The notes: a model not told the origin generated them from the sequence alone. Counted from the first letter of the stretch, positions 10,698 through 22,187 are shown. The stretch: 64,000 nucleotides of DNA from Hevea brasiliensis (GCF_030052815.1 NC_079499.1:81817183-81881182); one strand, 5' to 3'. Program-made: numbers and translations.

Positions 10698-11641
10698 ATA
10701 GTATAAGTTAAATTTATATTTAAAGTGTTTAAATATGAATTTAATTAATGAGAAATTAATTAGTAGAGATTAATTAATTAATTTATATTTGATATAAATT
10801 GATTAAAAAAAGAGAAATAATTATTTTAGGTTAAGAACTCAAAATTAAGACACAGGGGCATTTTGGTCATTTCACAGTGTGACACGTGGCATCATGAGAT
10901 GGTGACATATGGGATTACACATAAGCTTGCCAAATTTTTTTTAATCATGTAAGATGAATAAAATCAAGATTAAATATAGGTTTGACACTTGGCACAATGT
11001 CATTGGGTCACTTAAAACTAGAGCTAATCAAAGGGTGACATGTGGCAAGGGTTTAATGTGTTAACCTAGCTATTTAACTGTTGTTATGAAAAGAAAAGCA
11101 ACCAGCAGCCACTCCTCTCCTTTGTCACGCCACTTTGAGGTTTTTCATCTATTCTTCTTCATCACTCATCAATTCAAAGAGATTAGCCATCAATCTCTTG
11201 AATTAAAAACACTAGAAATTGTTTCTAGTGTCCTATTTACATCTCTAATCTCTTAAAAGGCAGAACTTGAATTTCTAATTAATAGAAAAAGCTTTAGAAG
11301 CTGTTCAAGGGCTGCCATAGGTGTTCTTGGTGTGGACAAGCTAGAGGGACAACATCTGGTGTCCTGAAGACGAATCTCAAAGGCGCAGACATGTTGCAGT
11401 GCATAAAGAGGTTAGTATAATCATTCTTGATTTAATCTAGGGTTCTAAAATTAATCTGATTAATTCTAAAATCTTAAATGGCAAATACAGATCAAAAAAC
11501 ATATTAAAAGAGTTTTAATATGTTGTTTATCATTGAAATCAAATAGATAAAAATAAATCTTGCATGATGCATGTGACCCTAGGTGAAAATTTTTTGAATT
11601 CAATGATATAAACTTGTGTTTTTCACGCTTCCGTTCCATCA
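10698..11641 (+). mobile_element. Copia LTR, right-hand part, interrupted by the Tekay-like element
   Basis: This stretch is near-identical to 18596-19539, the second part of the complete copia LTR. The first 1.16 kb of this LTR should lie left of the window, beyond the Tekay insertion. It ends at the primer-binding site. As the leftmost LTR of the array it would have driven transcription before being split. Confidence 0.93.
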
Positions 11642-11643
11642 AT

Positions 11644-11656
11644 TTGTATCAGAGCC
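11644..11656 (+). other. Copia primer-binding site, copy 1
   Basis: TTGTATCAGAGCC follows the LTR end by two bases. It resembles the initiator tRNA-Met site TTGGTATCAGAGCC with one base missing. The same sequence is at 19542-19554 in copy 2. Confidence 0.75.
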
Positions 11657-13428
11657 ACTATATTTGCCATTTAGATTGATGTTTATATGATTTAATTGTG
11701 TGTTTGATCATGAGATCAAAAGTTTATTACTGGTTGCAAAGCCAATGTGGCGGCATGCTTGATGAACTCCAACATGGTGCGCATGGCTTGGGAAGATCAT
11801 GGTGTGCATGGTTGTTATTAAATTCTGCAATTGTTGCATGATGAAAGGTTCATCATATGACTAATTAAAATGTTTAATTAGGATTTTTAATCACACAATT
11901 AAATTATGATTCAAATCAGAATTTTAAAAATTATTTGAATGTGATTCAAATCTGAAACTTAAAAGTTGTTTGAATGTGATTCAAATCTGAATTTTTAAAG
12001 TTGTTTGAATCATATTTAAATCTGATTTTTTTTAAATTGATTGAATAAAATTCAGATCTGATTTTTTAAAAAAAGTTTGAATGTGATTCAAATCTGATTT
12101 TTTAAAAAATGTTTGAATTTGATTCAAATCTGAATTTTTAAAGTTGTTTGAATGTGATTCAAATCTGAATTTTTAAATTTGTTTGAATGAGATTTAAATC
12201 TGAATTTTTAAATTTATTTGCATCATATTCAAATATGGATTTTTAAGTTGAATATGAGATATTCAATTTAATTTAAGTATGTATGTTTTATTTGATTGTT
12301 AAATAGTGATATGCATGATGGATGATCATGGACTATAAAATACCAATGTGATTGGATTTATTTCTTTTATGTTTCTTTGGGATTGTAAATTAATTAATTA
12401 ATTTTAATTTATTTTGGGTATGTATTATTAAGTTTGCAGTAATTTTTGGGTTGTAATTTCATTTATTTAAGTTCTTGTAAATTCGCCTTGGTATGCTAAG
12501 GATTACTATGTAATAATGGATTGCAAGAAGTTCAAGGAGGTCAAGAGCATTGGTGGGACCAGTGGGAGGAATTCAAGATAAAGTGTTGATTGTACTCCTT
12601 CAGCAACTCTTGTAAAATGAATGAATGAATGAAATGCACCTAGGAATGCCCTGATTCAATTCTTGGTGGCTCAGAATTGAATCCCTTAGAAAGTCCATGA
12701 TCATACCATATTTATTGCTTATCCATGAATGCATGAGATGTATGGGAATGTATGCTATTATATGATATATGCATGCTAATTGGATAATGTGCAAAGTGAG
12801 ACCTTAATAGTAATTAGAATGACCATAAGATCTTCCAAATAAATGATTAAGTTGGAAATGCTATAATTAAAGTAATTATAACATAGGCCCTCTATTGGGG
12901 CAATTATTTTAAGAAATTTTAAATAGTTGCATGAGATGCAATTAATTTAAGAGATTTTCTTAAGAATAATTGTTAAGCATGAGATGTTGTAAATATGTAA
13001 ATGGTTTAGTGGCCAATATTGGATTTACCTAAGGACATTAAAATTATTTGCATAATTACTGGCTCAATGGGATCAACTTAACTAATGCAAGATAAGTCAA
13101 TAATGGATGTACCTGAGATTTTGAGCATTAGGGGCTAGGTAAAGGATTGAACCTCACATGAGATGTGATGGGCAAGGAGTTGCTCACTTATAGTTTATTG
13201 TAATTCCAATAATGGATGTACCTGAGGATGATCAATAGAATTATAAGAATTCAATCACCCACTAGAAATCTATCCAACTAGGATTTCTGTTTTCTACTTT
13301 GGAAGTGTAGGATTCGCTAAGTTAGTGGGAGGACCAATTTGATTAAAAGACCATAATCATTTTGGTTAATTACATGATACATTTACTAATTAATCTGGTT
13401 ATTTTCTGCAGTTAATTTTCTGATAAAA
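11657..13428 (+). other. Long untranslated leader of copia copy 1
   Basis: About 1.77 kb lie between the primer site and the gag start with no plausible coding frame. The leader holds a degenerate repeat array at 11885-12255. It also carries three dispersed copies of the phrase CAATAATGGATGTACCTGAG or close variants, near 13014, 13098 and 13207. Such leaders carry packaging and dimerisation signals in retroelements, so these repeats are candidates, but that is inference. Confidence 0.75.
11885..12255 (+). repeat. Degenerate ~35-bp repeat array with palindromic core (copia leader, copy 1)
   Basis: About ten units of 33-37 bp follow one another. Most contain the core TTTGAATGTGATTCAAATC, in which TTTGAAT and ATTCAAA form an inverted repeat, then a T-rich spacer. 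The same array lies at about 19785-20155 in copy 2 with only a few differences, so it predates the duplication. Confidence 0.85.
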
Positions 13429-14292
13429 ATGAGCACAAAACAACCACCACCATCCAATATCCTGGCAAGCATACTTGATTACAATAGGTTGACAGGACCT
13501 AATCTGTCTGATTGGCTAAGAAATTTGAAACTTGTCCTGAACCTTGAACATATAGGATATGTTCTAGATTCAAATGTTCCTGGTCCCTTACCTCCAGAGG
13601 CCACACAAGAGGAACATGAAACTTCGGACAAGTGGAAGGAGCATGATATGAGAGCTAAGTGTTACATGCTTGCTTCCATGAGTAATGAGTTACAGAAGCA
13701 ACATGAGAACATGCAGAGTGCGAGTGAGTTCCTCCTTCACTTACAAGAGTTGTATGGTGAGCACAACAGGAATGTTAGGTATGAGATATCTAGACAGCTA
13801 TTCCGTATGAGGATGTCTGAGGGACAGAATGTTGGGGATCATGTCCACAAGATGATTCGGCTGATTGAGCAGTTGGAACATCTTGACTTCAACATGGATT
13901 TCCAACTACAGACGGATTTGATCCTTCAGTCCCTTTTTGAGTGTTTTGGGAATTTTGTGACAAATTTCCATATGACTAAATAGGAATGCACCTTAGCTGG
14001 TTTACTCAACATGCTGGTTATTGCCCAAAAGAATATGCCAGGCAATAAAGGAAAAGAGGTAGCTTTGGTTGCATCTTCTTCTACTGGAAAGTTCAACAAG
14101 AAGAAGGGCAATAAGAAAAAGAAACATCAGATTCCTGGTCCTTCCAAGAAAATAGCTAAATAGAAAAGGAAGACTAAAGCTGATGGAGGCAAAGGAAAGT
14201 GTTTCCACAGCCAAAAGGATGGGCACTGGAAAAGGAACTGCCCAGAGTATCTTGCTTCTCTGAAGGACAAGAAGGATACACCTTCGGAAGGT
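13429..14292 (+). pseudogene. Copia Gag, copy 1, with two in-frame TAG codons
   Basis: The frame starts MSTKQPPPSN and shows a copia-type gag: WLRNLKLVLNLEHIGYVL, then ISRQLFRMRMSEGQNVGDHV. A TAG at 13981 closes 184 codons, but the same frame continues as ECTLAGLLNMLVIAQKNMPG, meets a second TAG at 14161, and runs without shift into protease at 14293. Both stops fall where glutamine (CAG) is expected. The zinc knuckle reads CFHSQKDGHWKRNC, in which the usual second cysteine is serine. Both stops and the serine are shared with copy 2. As read, only truncated Gag would be made. Confidence 0.88.
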
Positions 14293-14853
14293 ATGTCTAT
14301 ATCTTGTTATTTAGATTCTGATGATACTCATAATTCATCTACAGCTTGGGTTTTAGATACTGGTGCCAGTTCTCACATTTCTAATGATATGCAGGAACTA
14401 GCAAACAGTATCAGCTTGCGTTCTCAAGATATTAGAGTCCGGATTGGCAATGGCTCAACTGTTGAAGCTTTAGCCATAGGATCTAAATCTTTTTACATGT
14501 TTGGACATGTTTTGCATTTGGATAATATTTTATATGTACCTGATGCTTTTAAGAACATCATTTCTATATCTAGTTTGACTAGAAATGGCTATGAATTTCA
14601 GTTCACAGATGATGTTTGCAATATTTATTTTGGAAATAAATATGTTGGTTCGGGTTATATGAATGATGGTCTTTATTATTTGGATAATAATGACAAACAC
14701 AAATTGAATGCAAGTGATCTAAAAGAATGCAATGCCATGATGAAAACCAACTCAAGTTCAAAATATATTTGGCACTTAAGGTTATGTCATGTTGCAGAAG
14801 ATAGGATTGCAAAACTGGAGAAAAATGGGGATTCTATCCTCATTGAGCTCTGA
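14293..14853 (+). CDS. Copia aspartic protease and pre-integrase region, copy 1
   Basis: This segment is in frame with gag upstream. WVLDTGASSHISND is the protease active site (Asp-Thr-Gly), followed by LHLDNILYVPDAFKNIISI. The pre-integrase motif IWHLRLCHVAEDRIAKLEK then begins the HHCC zinc domain. The frame ends where a run of four Gs (from 14827) shifts the reading. Three Gs would continue it into the frame at 14789-16339. The extra G is shared with copy 2. Confidence 0.92.
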   Translation: MSISCYLDSDDTHNSSTAWVLDTGASSHISNDMQELANSISLRSQDIRVRIGNGSTVEALAIGSKSFYMFGHVLHLDNILYVPDAFKNIISISSLTRNGYEFQFTDDVCNIYFGNKYVGSGYMNDGLYYLDNNDKHKLNASDLKECNAMMKTNSSSKYIWHLRLCHVAEDRIAKLEKNGDSILIEL

Positions 14854-16339
14854 GCCTACTCCAACTTGTGAATCTTTCCTTCAGGGCAAAATGACTAGAT
14901 CACCCTTTGTTGGACAAGGGCTAAGAGCTGAAAATATTTTGGAGCTAATACATAGTGATGTATGTGGTCCATTTAAGGAAATGGCTAGAGGGGGTTTTCA
15001 TTATTTTATTCCCTTTACTAATGATAAATCAAGGTTTGGGTATTTGTATTTGATGAAATACAAACATGAATCCTTTGAAAAGTTTAAGGAATTTAAATCT
15101 GAAGTAGAAAATCAAACAGGAAAGAGTATTAAAGCTCTTCGATCAGATCGTGGAGGTGAATATTTGAGTACTGAATTTGATGAATACTTGAGAGAGCATG
15201 GCATTGTTTCTCAGCTGACTCCTCCAGGAACGCCACAGCTGAATGGTGTATCTGAAAGGAGAAATCGTACCCTATTGGATATGGTACGTAGTATGATGAG
15301 CTATACTGATATGCCAATCTTCTTTTGGGGATTTGCATTAGAATCAGCTTTGTATATTCTGAATAGGATTCCATCAAAATCAGTTTCTTCCACACCTTAT
15401 GAAATATGGCATGGAAGAAAACCAAGTCTTAAGCATGTTAAGATTTGGGGTTGTCCAGCTTATATCAAAAAGCTGAACACTGATAAATTGGAGACCAGAT
15501 CAAAAAAAGGTCGATTTGTTGGATATCCAAAAGATAGTTTTGGATATTATTTTTATTTGCCTACTTCACAAAAGGTTGTGATAAGTAGAGATGCCACATT
15601 TCTTGAACAACAGTTTATTCAAGAAGGAGGCAAAGGAAGGCAAATAGAGTTAGAATTGGAGAATTCTGACCAACCAACAAATCAGATGGATATAGATCCA
15701 TCTAGTCAACCTATACCTGTTGATGAAACATCTATAGCTGTTCCTCGTAGAACAACCAGGGTATCTCACCCACCAGTGAGATATGGTTTTCTTCATGAAG
15801 AAGAACAAGAGTTGTCTACTCATGAAGAAGTAGATCATGGAGATGATCCACTTACCTATGAAGAAGCTATATCAGATATAGACTCTTCAAAATGGATTGA
15901 TGCTATGAAATCTGAAATTGATTCCATGTATAAGAATCAAGTTTGGGATCTTGTTGACCCACCTGAAGGTATTGTACCTATAGGGAACAAATGGGTTTTC
16001 AAAAAGAAAATTGGTTCTGATGGAAAGGTAGAGACCTATAAGGCAAGGCTAGTAGCGAAAGGGTTTTGCCAAAGGCAAGGAATCTACTATGAGGAGACTT
16101 TCTCGCCTGTTGCCATGCTTAAATCAATTAGGATTTTATTAGCAATAGCTGCATACTATGATTATGAGATTTGGCAGATGGATGTCAAAACAGCTTTTCT
16201 CAATGGATACATTGAAGAAAACATTTTCATGGAACAACCTAGGGGTTTTGAATCCCAAGATGGTTCCAAGGTATGCAAAGCTAAAGCGATCCATTTATGG
16301 GTTGAAACAAGCTTCGAGGAGTTGGAACATCCGTTTTGA
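14789..16339 (+). CDS. Copia integrase core and first half of reverse transcriptase, copy 1
   Basis: All three integrase catalytic acids are visible: HSDVCGPF, RSDRGGEY, and the glutamate of NGVSERRNRT. The zinc domain is damaged: CESFLQGKM has phenylalanine where the last cysteine belongs. After a variable linker come NKWVFKKKIGSDG, VAKGFCQR, EETFSPVA and the first RT aspartate in WQMDVKTAFLNG. At about 16283 one extra G (TGCAAAG before CTAAAG) shifts the frame, and RT continues in the next frame. The start at 14789 is not a true translation start, since the protein is part of a Gag-Pol polyprotein. Confidence 0.93.
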   Translation: MLQKIGLQNWRKMGILSSLSSEPTPTCESFLQGKMTRSPFVGQGLRAENILELIHSDVCGPFKEMARGGFHYFIPFTNDKSRFGYLYLMKYKHESFEKFKEFKSEVENQTGKSIKALRSDRGGEYLSTEFDEYLREHGIVSQLTPPGTPQLNGVSERRNRTLLDMVRSMMSYTDMPIFFWGFALESALYILNRIPSKSVSSTPYEIWHGRKPSLKHVKIWGCPAYIKKLNTDKLETRSKKGRFVGYPKDSFGYYFYLPTSQKVVISRDATFLEQQFIQEGGKGRQIELELENSDQPTNQMDIDPSSQPIPVDETSIAVPRRTTRVSHPPVRYGFLHEEEQELSTHEEVDHGDDPLTYEEAISDIDSSKWIDAMKSEIDSMYKNQVWDLVDPPEGIVPIGNKWVFKKKIGSDGKVETYKARLVAKGFCQRQGIYYEETFSPVAMLKSIRILLAIAAYYDYEIWQMDVKTAFLNGYIEENIFMEQPRGFESQDGSKVCKAKAIHLWVETSFEELEHPF

Positions 16340-16859
16340 TGAAGCCATTAAATCCTTTGGTTTTATAAAAAATGAGGATGAGCCATGTGTATATAAGAAG
16401 GTTAGTGATAGTGCTATCACTTTCCTTGTCTTATATATGGATGACATATTGTTGATGGGTAATGACACAGGTATGTTGACAACTATAAAGGTATGGTTGT
16501 CAAATACATTCTCCATAAAAGACTTAGGGGAGGCAACCTATATTCTTGGGATTCGTATCTATAGAGATAGAGCGAAAAGAATAATTGGTTTATCCCAAAG
16601 TCTATACTTGGAAAAGGTGTTAAAAAGGTTTAACATGCTTGATTCCAAGAGAGGATTGTTACCAGTGAGACATGGTATCCATCTTTCTAAAGAGATGTCT
16701 CCAAAGACACCTGAAGAAAGAGATAAGATGGCCAGGATTCCATATGCTTCGGCTATTGGAAGTTTAATGTATTCAATGTTGTGTACTAGGCCGCATATCA
16801 CATATCTCGTTAGTTTGACTAGCGGTATCAATCCAATCCAGTTTGGAACATCTGGATAG
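16289..16859 (+). CDS. Copia reverse transcriptase, second half, copy 1
   Basis: From the frame shift the protein resumes as KRSIYGLKQASRSWN and carries LYMDDILLMGND, with the catalytic Asp pair, followed by FSIKDLGEATYILGIRIYRD and PYASAIGSLMYSMLCTRPHI. It ends at a TAG at 16857 in a patch (16822-16862) that disagrees with copy 2 at three CAG/CTG sites. Copy 2 reads through there in frame, so this stop is probably not real. Sequence similarity suggests the Angela/Tork branch of copia, a tentative placement. Confidence 0.9.
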
Positions 16860-17416
16860 TCACAAGAATATCCTTAAGTACTTGAGAAGAACTAAGGATT
16901 TATTCTTCATTTATGGAGGTGGAGACTTGCAATTGGATGGTTATACTGATTCTGATTTCCAATTAGATATCGATGATAGAAAGTCTACCTCTGGATATGT
17001 GTTCATTTGTAATGGAGGTGCAGTCAGTTGGAAGAGTTTCAAACAGAGCACGACTGCAGATTCTACTACAGAGGCTGAGTATATTGCTGTATCAGATGCT
17101 GCAAAGGAAGCTGTTTGGATAAAGAAGTTCGTGACAGAACTTACAGTAGTTCCTTCCTTTGAGTCAGCAGTTCCACTACACTGTGACAATAATGGAGCGA
17201 TCATAGTGCTAAGGAACCAAGGTCTCACCAGAAATCCAAACACATAGAAAGGCGCTACCACATTATCAGAGAAATAGTTGGGCGAGGCGATGTTGCCATG
17301 CGAAAAATAGCATCAGCTGAAAATCCAGCTGATCCATTCACTAAGCCTATGTTACAGACTCAGTTAGACCGACATCTTGAGAAGATAGGTCTAAGATATT
17401 GTAATGAATGGCTCTA
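16843..17416 (+). CDS. Copia RNase H and pol end, copy 1 (frame break near 17200)
   Basis: KNILKYLRRTKDLF, GYTDSDFQLDIDDRKSTSGY, WKSFKQSTTADSTTEAEY and LHCDNNGAI are the RNase H motifs of copia pol, with its acidic residues visible. The open frame stops at 17247. In another frame the family C-terminus continues to a stop at about 17414 (HIERRYHII, then NPADPFTKPM and LDRHLEKIGL). The shift lies at about 17199-17215, where family sequence would be expected to have CAA/CAG-type codons. Confidence 0.88.
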
Positions 17417-17417
17417 G

Positions 17418-17431
17418 TGCTAGTGGGAGAT
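17418..17431 (+). other. Copia polypurine tract, copy 1
   Basis: Purine-rich tgctagtgggagat lies directly before the LTR start TGTTAGTAG at 17432. The identical tract precedes the third LTR at 25005. Confidence 0.7.
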
Positions 17432-19539
17432 TGTTAGTAGTATGCCCTAGAGCATATCATTTAGTATGTATCTTGTACATATTTTTATTAATAAAAGGCA
17501 TTTCCACTTTTCCGTTTACATAATATATTTATGTGTAATAGAAAAGGTCCATTGATATTTTGTTAGAAATATTATTCTTAAGTTGTTAAGAATATGAGTG
17601 ACAATATTTCTAGCACAAAGTATCATAAATAGGTTCACAATCGAGGATACTTCATAATAAGGACATGACTTATCCAGAAAGATTATATTCATGTTTGTTC
17701 CCAAGTTATTTATATGAGATATAAATAAGATGGAATGGTGAGTCTCATGCCATATAACAAACATGATAGGCACTTATAAATGATAAGTAGGCCGAACCAG
17801 TGACACTTATGACAAGCACATGGAGTTTACTCTTGTCAATGTTTTGTCATAAATAATATCAGTGCATATAATCTTTAGACCTGAGATAGAACAGTTATCT
17901 TGTATATAGGTAGTTTGAGTTTGATACTGCTTTCATACTTATACTGTGTATGGGTATATGGGCATCTGTTGGCTCCTACTAGTTATATATGGAGGTAGGC
18001 GTTGATCAAGATGGAATCTGTTCCTCTAAGTAAATAGAGATAAAATCCTATGTTCATTTAATTGTTCTTGATGTTTCAAGTTCCTAGCTAGGACAGATAG
18101 ATTTATTCAGAAAAGAGTTTCTGATGAGAAAATCTTTTTAATCAAGAACTGGAATTAAAAGAGAACATAATATTCATAGCAAATGGAGTTTGACATAAAC
18201 CATGACTTCAGCTTGAGTTGGGATTTTGTAACAGAGAGATTCTAGTGCATGGTAACATATGATTATAGGTTCATTTAAGGTAAACCTTATTACTAATTGG
18301 GTGGCCATGGCATGCTATGCTAGGTGTTAACCATGGTCTATGAGATTCATAAAATGATTTAGAGAAATCATTTATGGTAAGAAAGAGTTCTGATGATATT
18401 AAGAGTTGATATCATGTCTCATTGCCAATTAGTGATCAGCCTAGTAAGTCACACACATACACAAGTTATCACCTATTTAAATATGATTTAATTAATTAAT
18501 TAAAGAGTTTAATTGATTAATTAAATAGGTTTGGTTTGCAATTAAATTGCAAAGTCCCTAGCATGACTTGAAACCAAATCTAGATTATTGGATGTATAGT
18601 ATAAGTTAATTTTATATTTAAAGTGTTTAAATATGAATTTAATTAATGAGAAATTAATTAGTAGAGATTAATTAATTAATTTATATTTGATATAAATTGA
18701 TTAAAAAAAGAGAAATAATTATTTTAGGTTAAGAACTCAAAATTAAGACACAGGGGCATTTTGGTCATTTCACAGTGTGACACGTGGCATCATGAGATGG
18801 TGACATATGGGATTACACATAAGCTTGCCAAATTTTTTTTAATCATGTAAGATGAATAAAATCAAGATTAAATATAGGTTTGACACTTGGCACAATGTCA
18901 TTGGGTCACTTAAAACTAGAGCTAATCAAAGGGTGACATGTGGCAAGGGTTTAATGTGTTAACCTAGCTATTTAACTGTTGTTATGAAAAGAAAAGCAAC
19001 CAGCAGCCACTCCTCTCCTTTGTTACGCCACTTTGAGGTTTTTCATCTATTCTTCTTCATCACTCATCAATTCAAAGAGATTAGCCATCAATCTCTTGAA
19101 TTAAAAACACTAGAAATTGTTTCTAGTGTCCTATTTACATCTCTAATCTCTTAAAAGGCAGAACTTGAATTTCTAATTAATAGAAAAAGCTTTAGAAGCT
19201 GTTCAAGGGCTGCCATAGGTGTTCTTGGTGTGGACAAGCTAGAGGGACAACATCTGGTGTCCTGAAGACGAATCTCAAAGGCGCAGACATGTTGCGAAGG
19301 CATAAAGAGGTTAGTATAATCATTCTTGATTTAATCTAGGGTTCTAAAATTAATCTGATTAATTCTAAAATCTTAAATAGCAAATACAGATCAAAAAACA
19401 TATTAAAAGAGTTTTAATATGTTGTTTATCATTGAAATCAAATAGATAAAAATAAATCTTGCATGATGCATGTGACCCTAGGTGAAAATTTTTGAATTCA
19501 ATGTTATAAACTTGTGTTTTTCACGCTTCCGTTCCATCA
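17432..19539 (+). mobile_element. Copia LTR, middle, shared by both copies (2108 bp)
   Basis: It starts TGTTAGTAGTATGCC and ends about TTCCATCA just before a primer-binding site. It is simultaneously the 3' LTR of copy 1 (polypurine tract to its left) and the 5' LTR of copy 2 (primer site to its right). It is the only LTR of the array seen whole without interruption by another element apart from the third one, and near-identical to both others. Confidence 0.95.
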
Positions 19540-21324
19540 ATTTGTATCAGAGCCACTATATTTGCCATTTAGATTGATGTTTATATGATTTAATTGTGTG
19601 TTTGATCATGAGATCAAAAGTTTATTACTGGTTGCAAAGCCAATGTGGCGGCATGCTTGATGAACTCCAACATGGTGCGCATGGCTTGGGAAGATCATGG
19701 TGTGCATGGTTGTTATTAAATTCTGCAATTGTTGCATGATGAAAGGTTCATCATATGACTAATTAAAATGTTTAATTAGGATTTTTAATCACACAATTAA
19801 ATTATGATTCAAATCAGAATTTTAAAAATTATTTGAATGTGATTCAAATCTGAAACTTAAAAGTTGTTTGAATGTGATTCAAATCTGAATTTTTAAAGTT
19901 GTTTGAATCATATTTAAATCTGATTTTTTTTAAATTGATTGAATAAAATTCAGATCTGATTTTTTAAAAAAAGTTTGAATGTGATTCAAATCTGATTTTT
20001 TAAAAAATGTTTGAATTTGATTCAAATCTGAATTTTTAAAGTTGTTTGAATGTGATTCAAATCTGAATTTTAAATTTGTTTGAATGAGATTTAAATCTGA
20101 ATTTTTAAATTTATTTGCATCATATTCAAATATGGATTTTTAAGTTGAATATGAGATATTCAATTTAATTTAAGTATGTATGTTTTATTTGATTGTTAAA
20201 TAGTGATATGCATGATGGATGATCATGGACTATAAAATACCAATGTGATTGGATTTATTTCTTTTATGTTTCTTTGGGATTGTAAATTAATTAATTAATT
20301 TTAATTTATTTTGGGTATGTATTATTAAGTTTGCAGTAATTTTTGGGTTGTAATTTCATTTATTTAAGTTCTTGTAAATTCGCCTTGGTATGCTAAGGAT
20401 TACTATGTAATAATGGATTGCAAGAAGTTCAAGGAGGTCAAGAGCATTGGTGGGACCAGTGGGAGGAATTCAAGATAAAGTGTTGATTGTACTCCTTCAG
20501 CAACTCTTGTAAAATGAATGAATGAATGAAATGCACCTAGAATGCCCCGATTCAATTCTTGGTGGCTCAGAATTGAATCCCTTAGAAAGTCCATGATCAT
20601 ACCATATTTATTGCTTATCCATGAATGCATGAGATGTATGGGAATGTATGCTATTATATGATATATGCATGCTAATTGGATAATGTGCAAAGTGAGACCT
20701 TAATAGTAATTAGAATGACCATAAGATCTTCCAAATAAATGATTAAGTTGGAAATGCTATAATTAAAGTAATTATAACATAGGCCCTCTATTGGGGCAAT
20801 TATTTTAAGAAATTTTAAATAGTTGCATGAGATGCAATTAATTTAAGAGATTTTCTTAAGAATAATTGTTAAGCATGAGATGTTGTAAATATGTAAATGG
20901 TTTAGTGGCCAATATTGGATGTACCTGAGGACATTAAAATTATTTGCATAATTACTGGCTCAATGGGATCAACTTAACTAATGCAAGATAAGTCAATAAT
21001 GGATGTACCTGAGATTTTGAGCATTAGGGGCTAGGTAAAGGATTGAACCTCACATGAGATGTGATGGGCAAGGAGTTGCTCACTTATAGTTTATTGTAAT
21101 TCCAATAATGGATGTACCTGAGGATGATCAATAGAATTATAAGAATTCAATCACCCACTAGAAATCTATCCAACTAGGATTTCCGTTTTCTACTTTGGAA
21201 GTGTAGGATTCGCTAAGTTAGTGGGAGGACCAATTTGATTAAAAGACCATAATCATTTTGGTTAATTACATGATACATTTACTAATTAATCTGGTTATTT
21301 TCTGCAGTTAATTTTCTGATAAAA
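19540..21324 (+). other. Copia copy 2 primer site and leader
   Basis: This region is near-identical to 11642-13428: primer site at 19542-19554, palindromic ~35-bp repeat array at about 19785-20155, and the dispersed GGATGTACCTGAG phrases. It has no coding frame. Confidence 0.85.
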
Positions 21325-22187
21325 ATGAGCACAAAACAACCACCACCATCCAATATCCTTGCAAGCATACTTGATCACAATAGGTTGACAGGACCTAATC
21401 TGTCTGATTGGCTAAGAAATTTGAAACTTGTCCTGAACCTTGAACATATAGGATATGTTCTAGATTCAAATGTTCCTGGTCCCTTACCTCCAGAGGCCAC
21501 ACAAGAGGAACATGAAACTTTGGACAAGTGGAAGGAGCATGATATGAGAGCTAAGTGTTACATGCTTGCTTCCATGAGTAATGAGTTACAGAAGCAACAT
21601 GAGAACATGCAGAGTGCGAGTGAGTTCCTCCTTCACCTACAAGAGTTGTATGGTGAGCACAATAGGAATGTTAGGTATGAGATATCTAGACAGCTATTCC
21701 GTATGAGGATGTCTGAGGGACAGAATGTTGGGGATCATGTCCACAAGATGATTCGGCTGATTGAGTAGTTGGAACATCTTGACTTCAACATGGATTTCCA
21801 ACTACAGACGGATTTGATCCTTCAGTCCCTTTTTGAGTGTTTTGGGAATTTTGTGACAAATTTCCATATGACTAAATAGGAATGCACCTTAGCTGGTTTA
21901 CTCAACATGCTGGTTATTGCCCAAAAGAATATGCCAGGCAATAAAGGAAAAGAGGTAGCTTTGGTTGCATCTTCTTCTACTGGAAAGTTCAACAAGAAGA
22001 AGGGCAATAAGAAAAAGAAACATCAGATTCCTGGTCCTTCCAAGAAAATAGCTAAATAGAAAAGGAAGACTAAAGCTGATGGAGGCAAAGGAAAGTGTTT
22101 CCACAGCCAAAAGGATGGGCACTGGAAAAGGAACTGCCCAGAGTATCTTGCTTCTCTGAAGGACAAGAAGGATACACCTTCTAAGGT
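21325..22187 (+). pseudogene. Copia Gag, copy 2, with three in-frame stops
   Basis: Same protein as copy 1 with few substitutions. An extra TAG at 21766 replaces a CAG present in copy 1 and truncates Gag at 147 codons. The two TAGs shared with copy 1 follow, at about 21877 and 22057. The zinc knuckle has the same Cys-to-Ser change. At about 22181 the sequence departs from copy 1 by small indels and the frame into protease is lost. Confidence 0.88.

Noticed and set aside
11644..11656. tRNA-like sequences at primer sites considered as tRNA genes
   Set aside because: Only 11-19 bp match tRNA 3' ends. There is no cloverleaf, so these are primer-binding sites.
11885..12255. Repeat array considered as a CRISPR-like array
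   Set aside because: The units are directly adjacent and degenerate, without unique spacers, in a eukaryotic retrotransposon leader.
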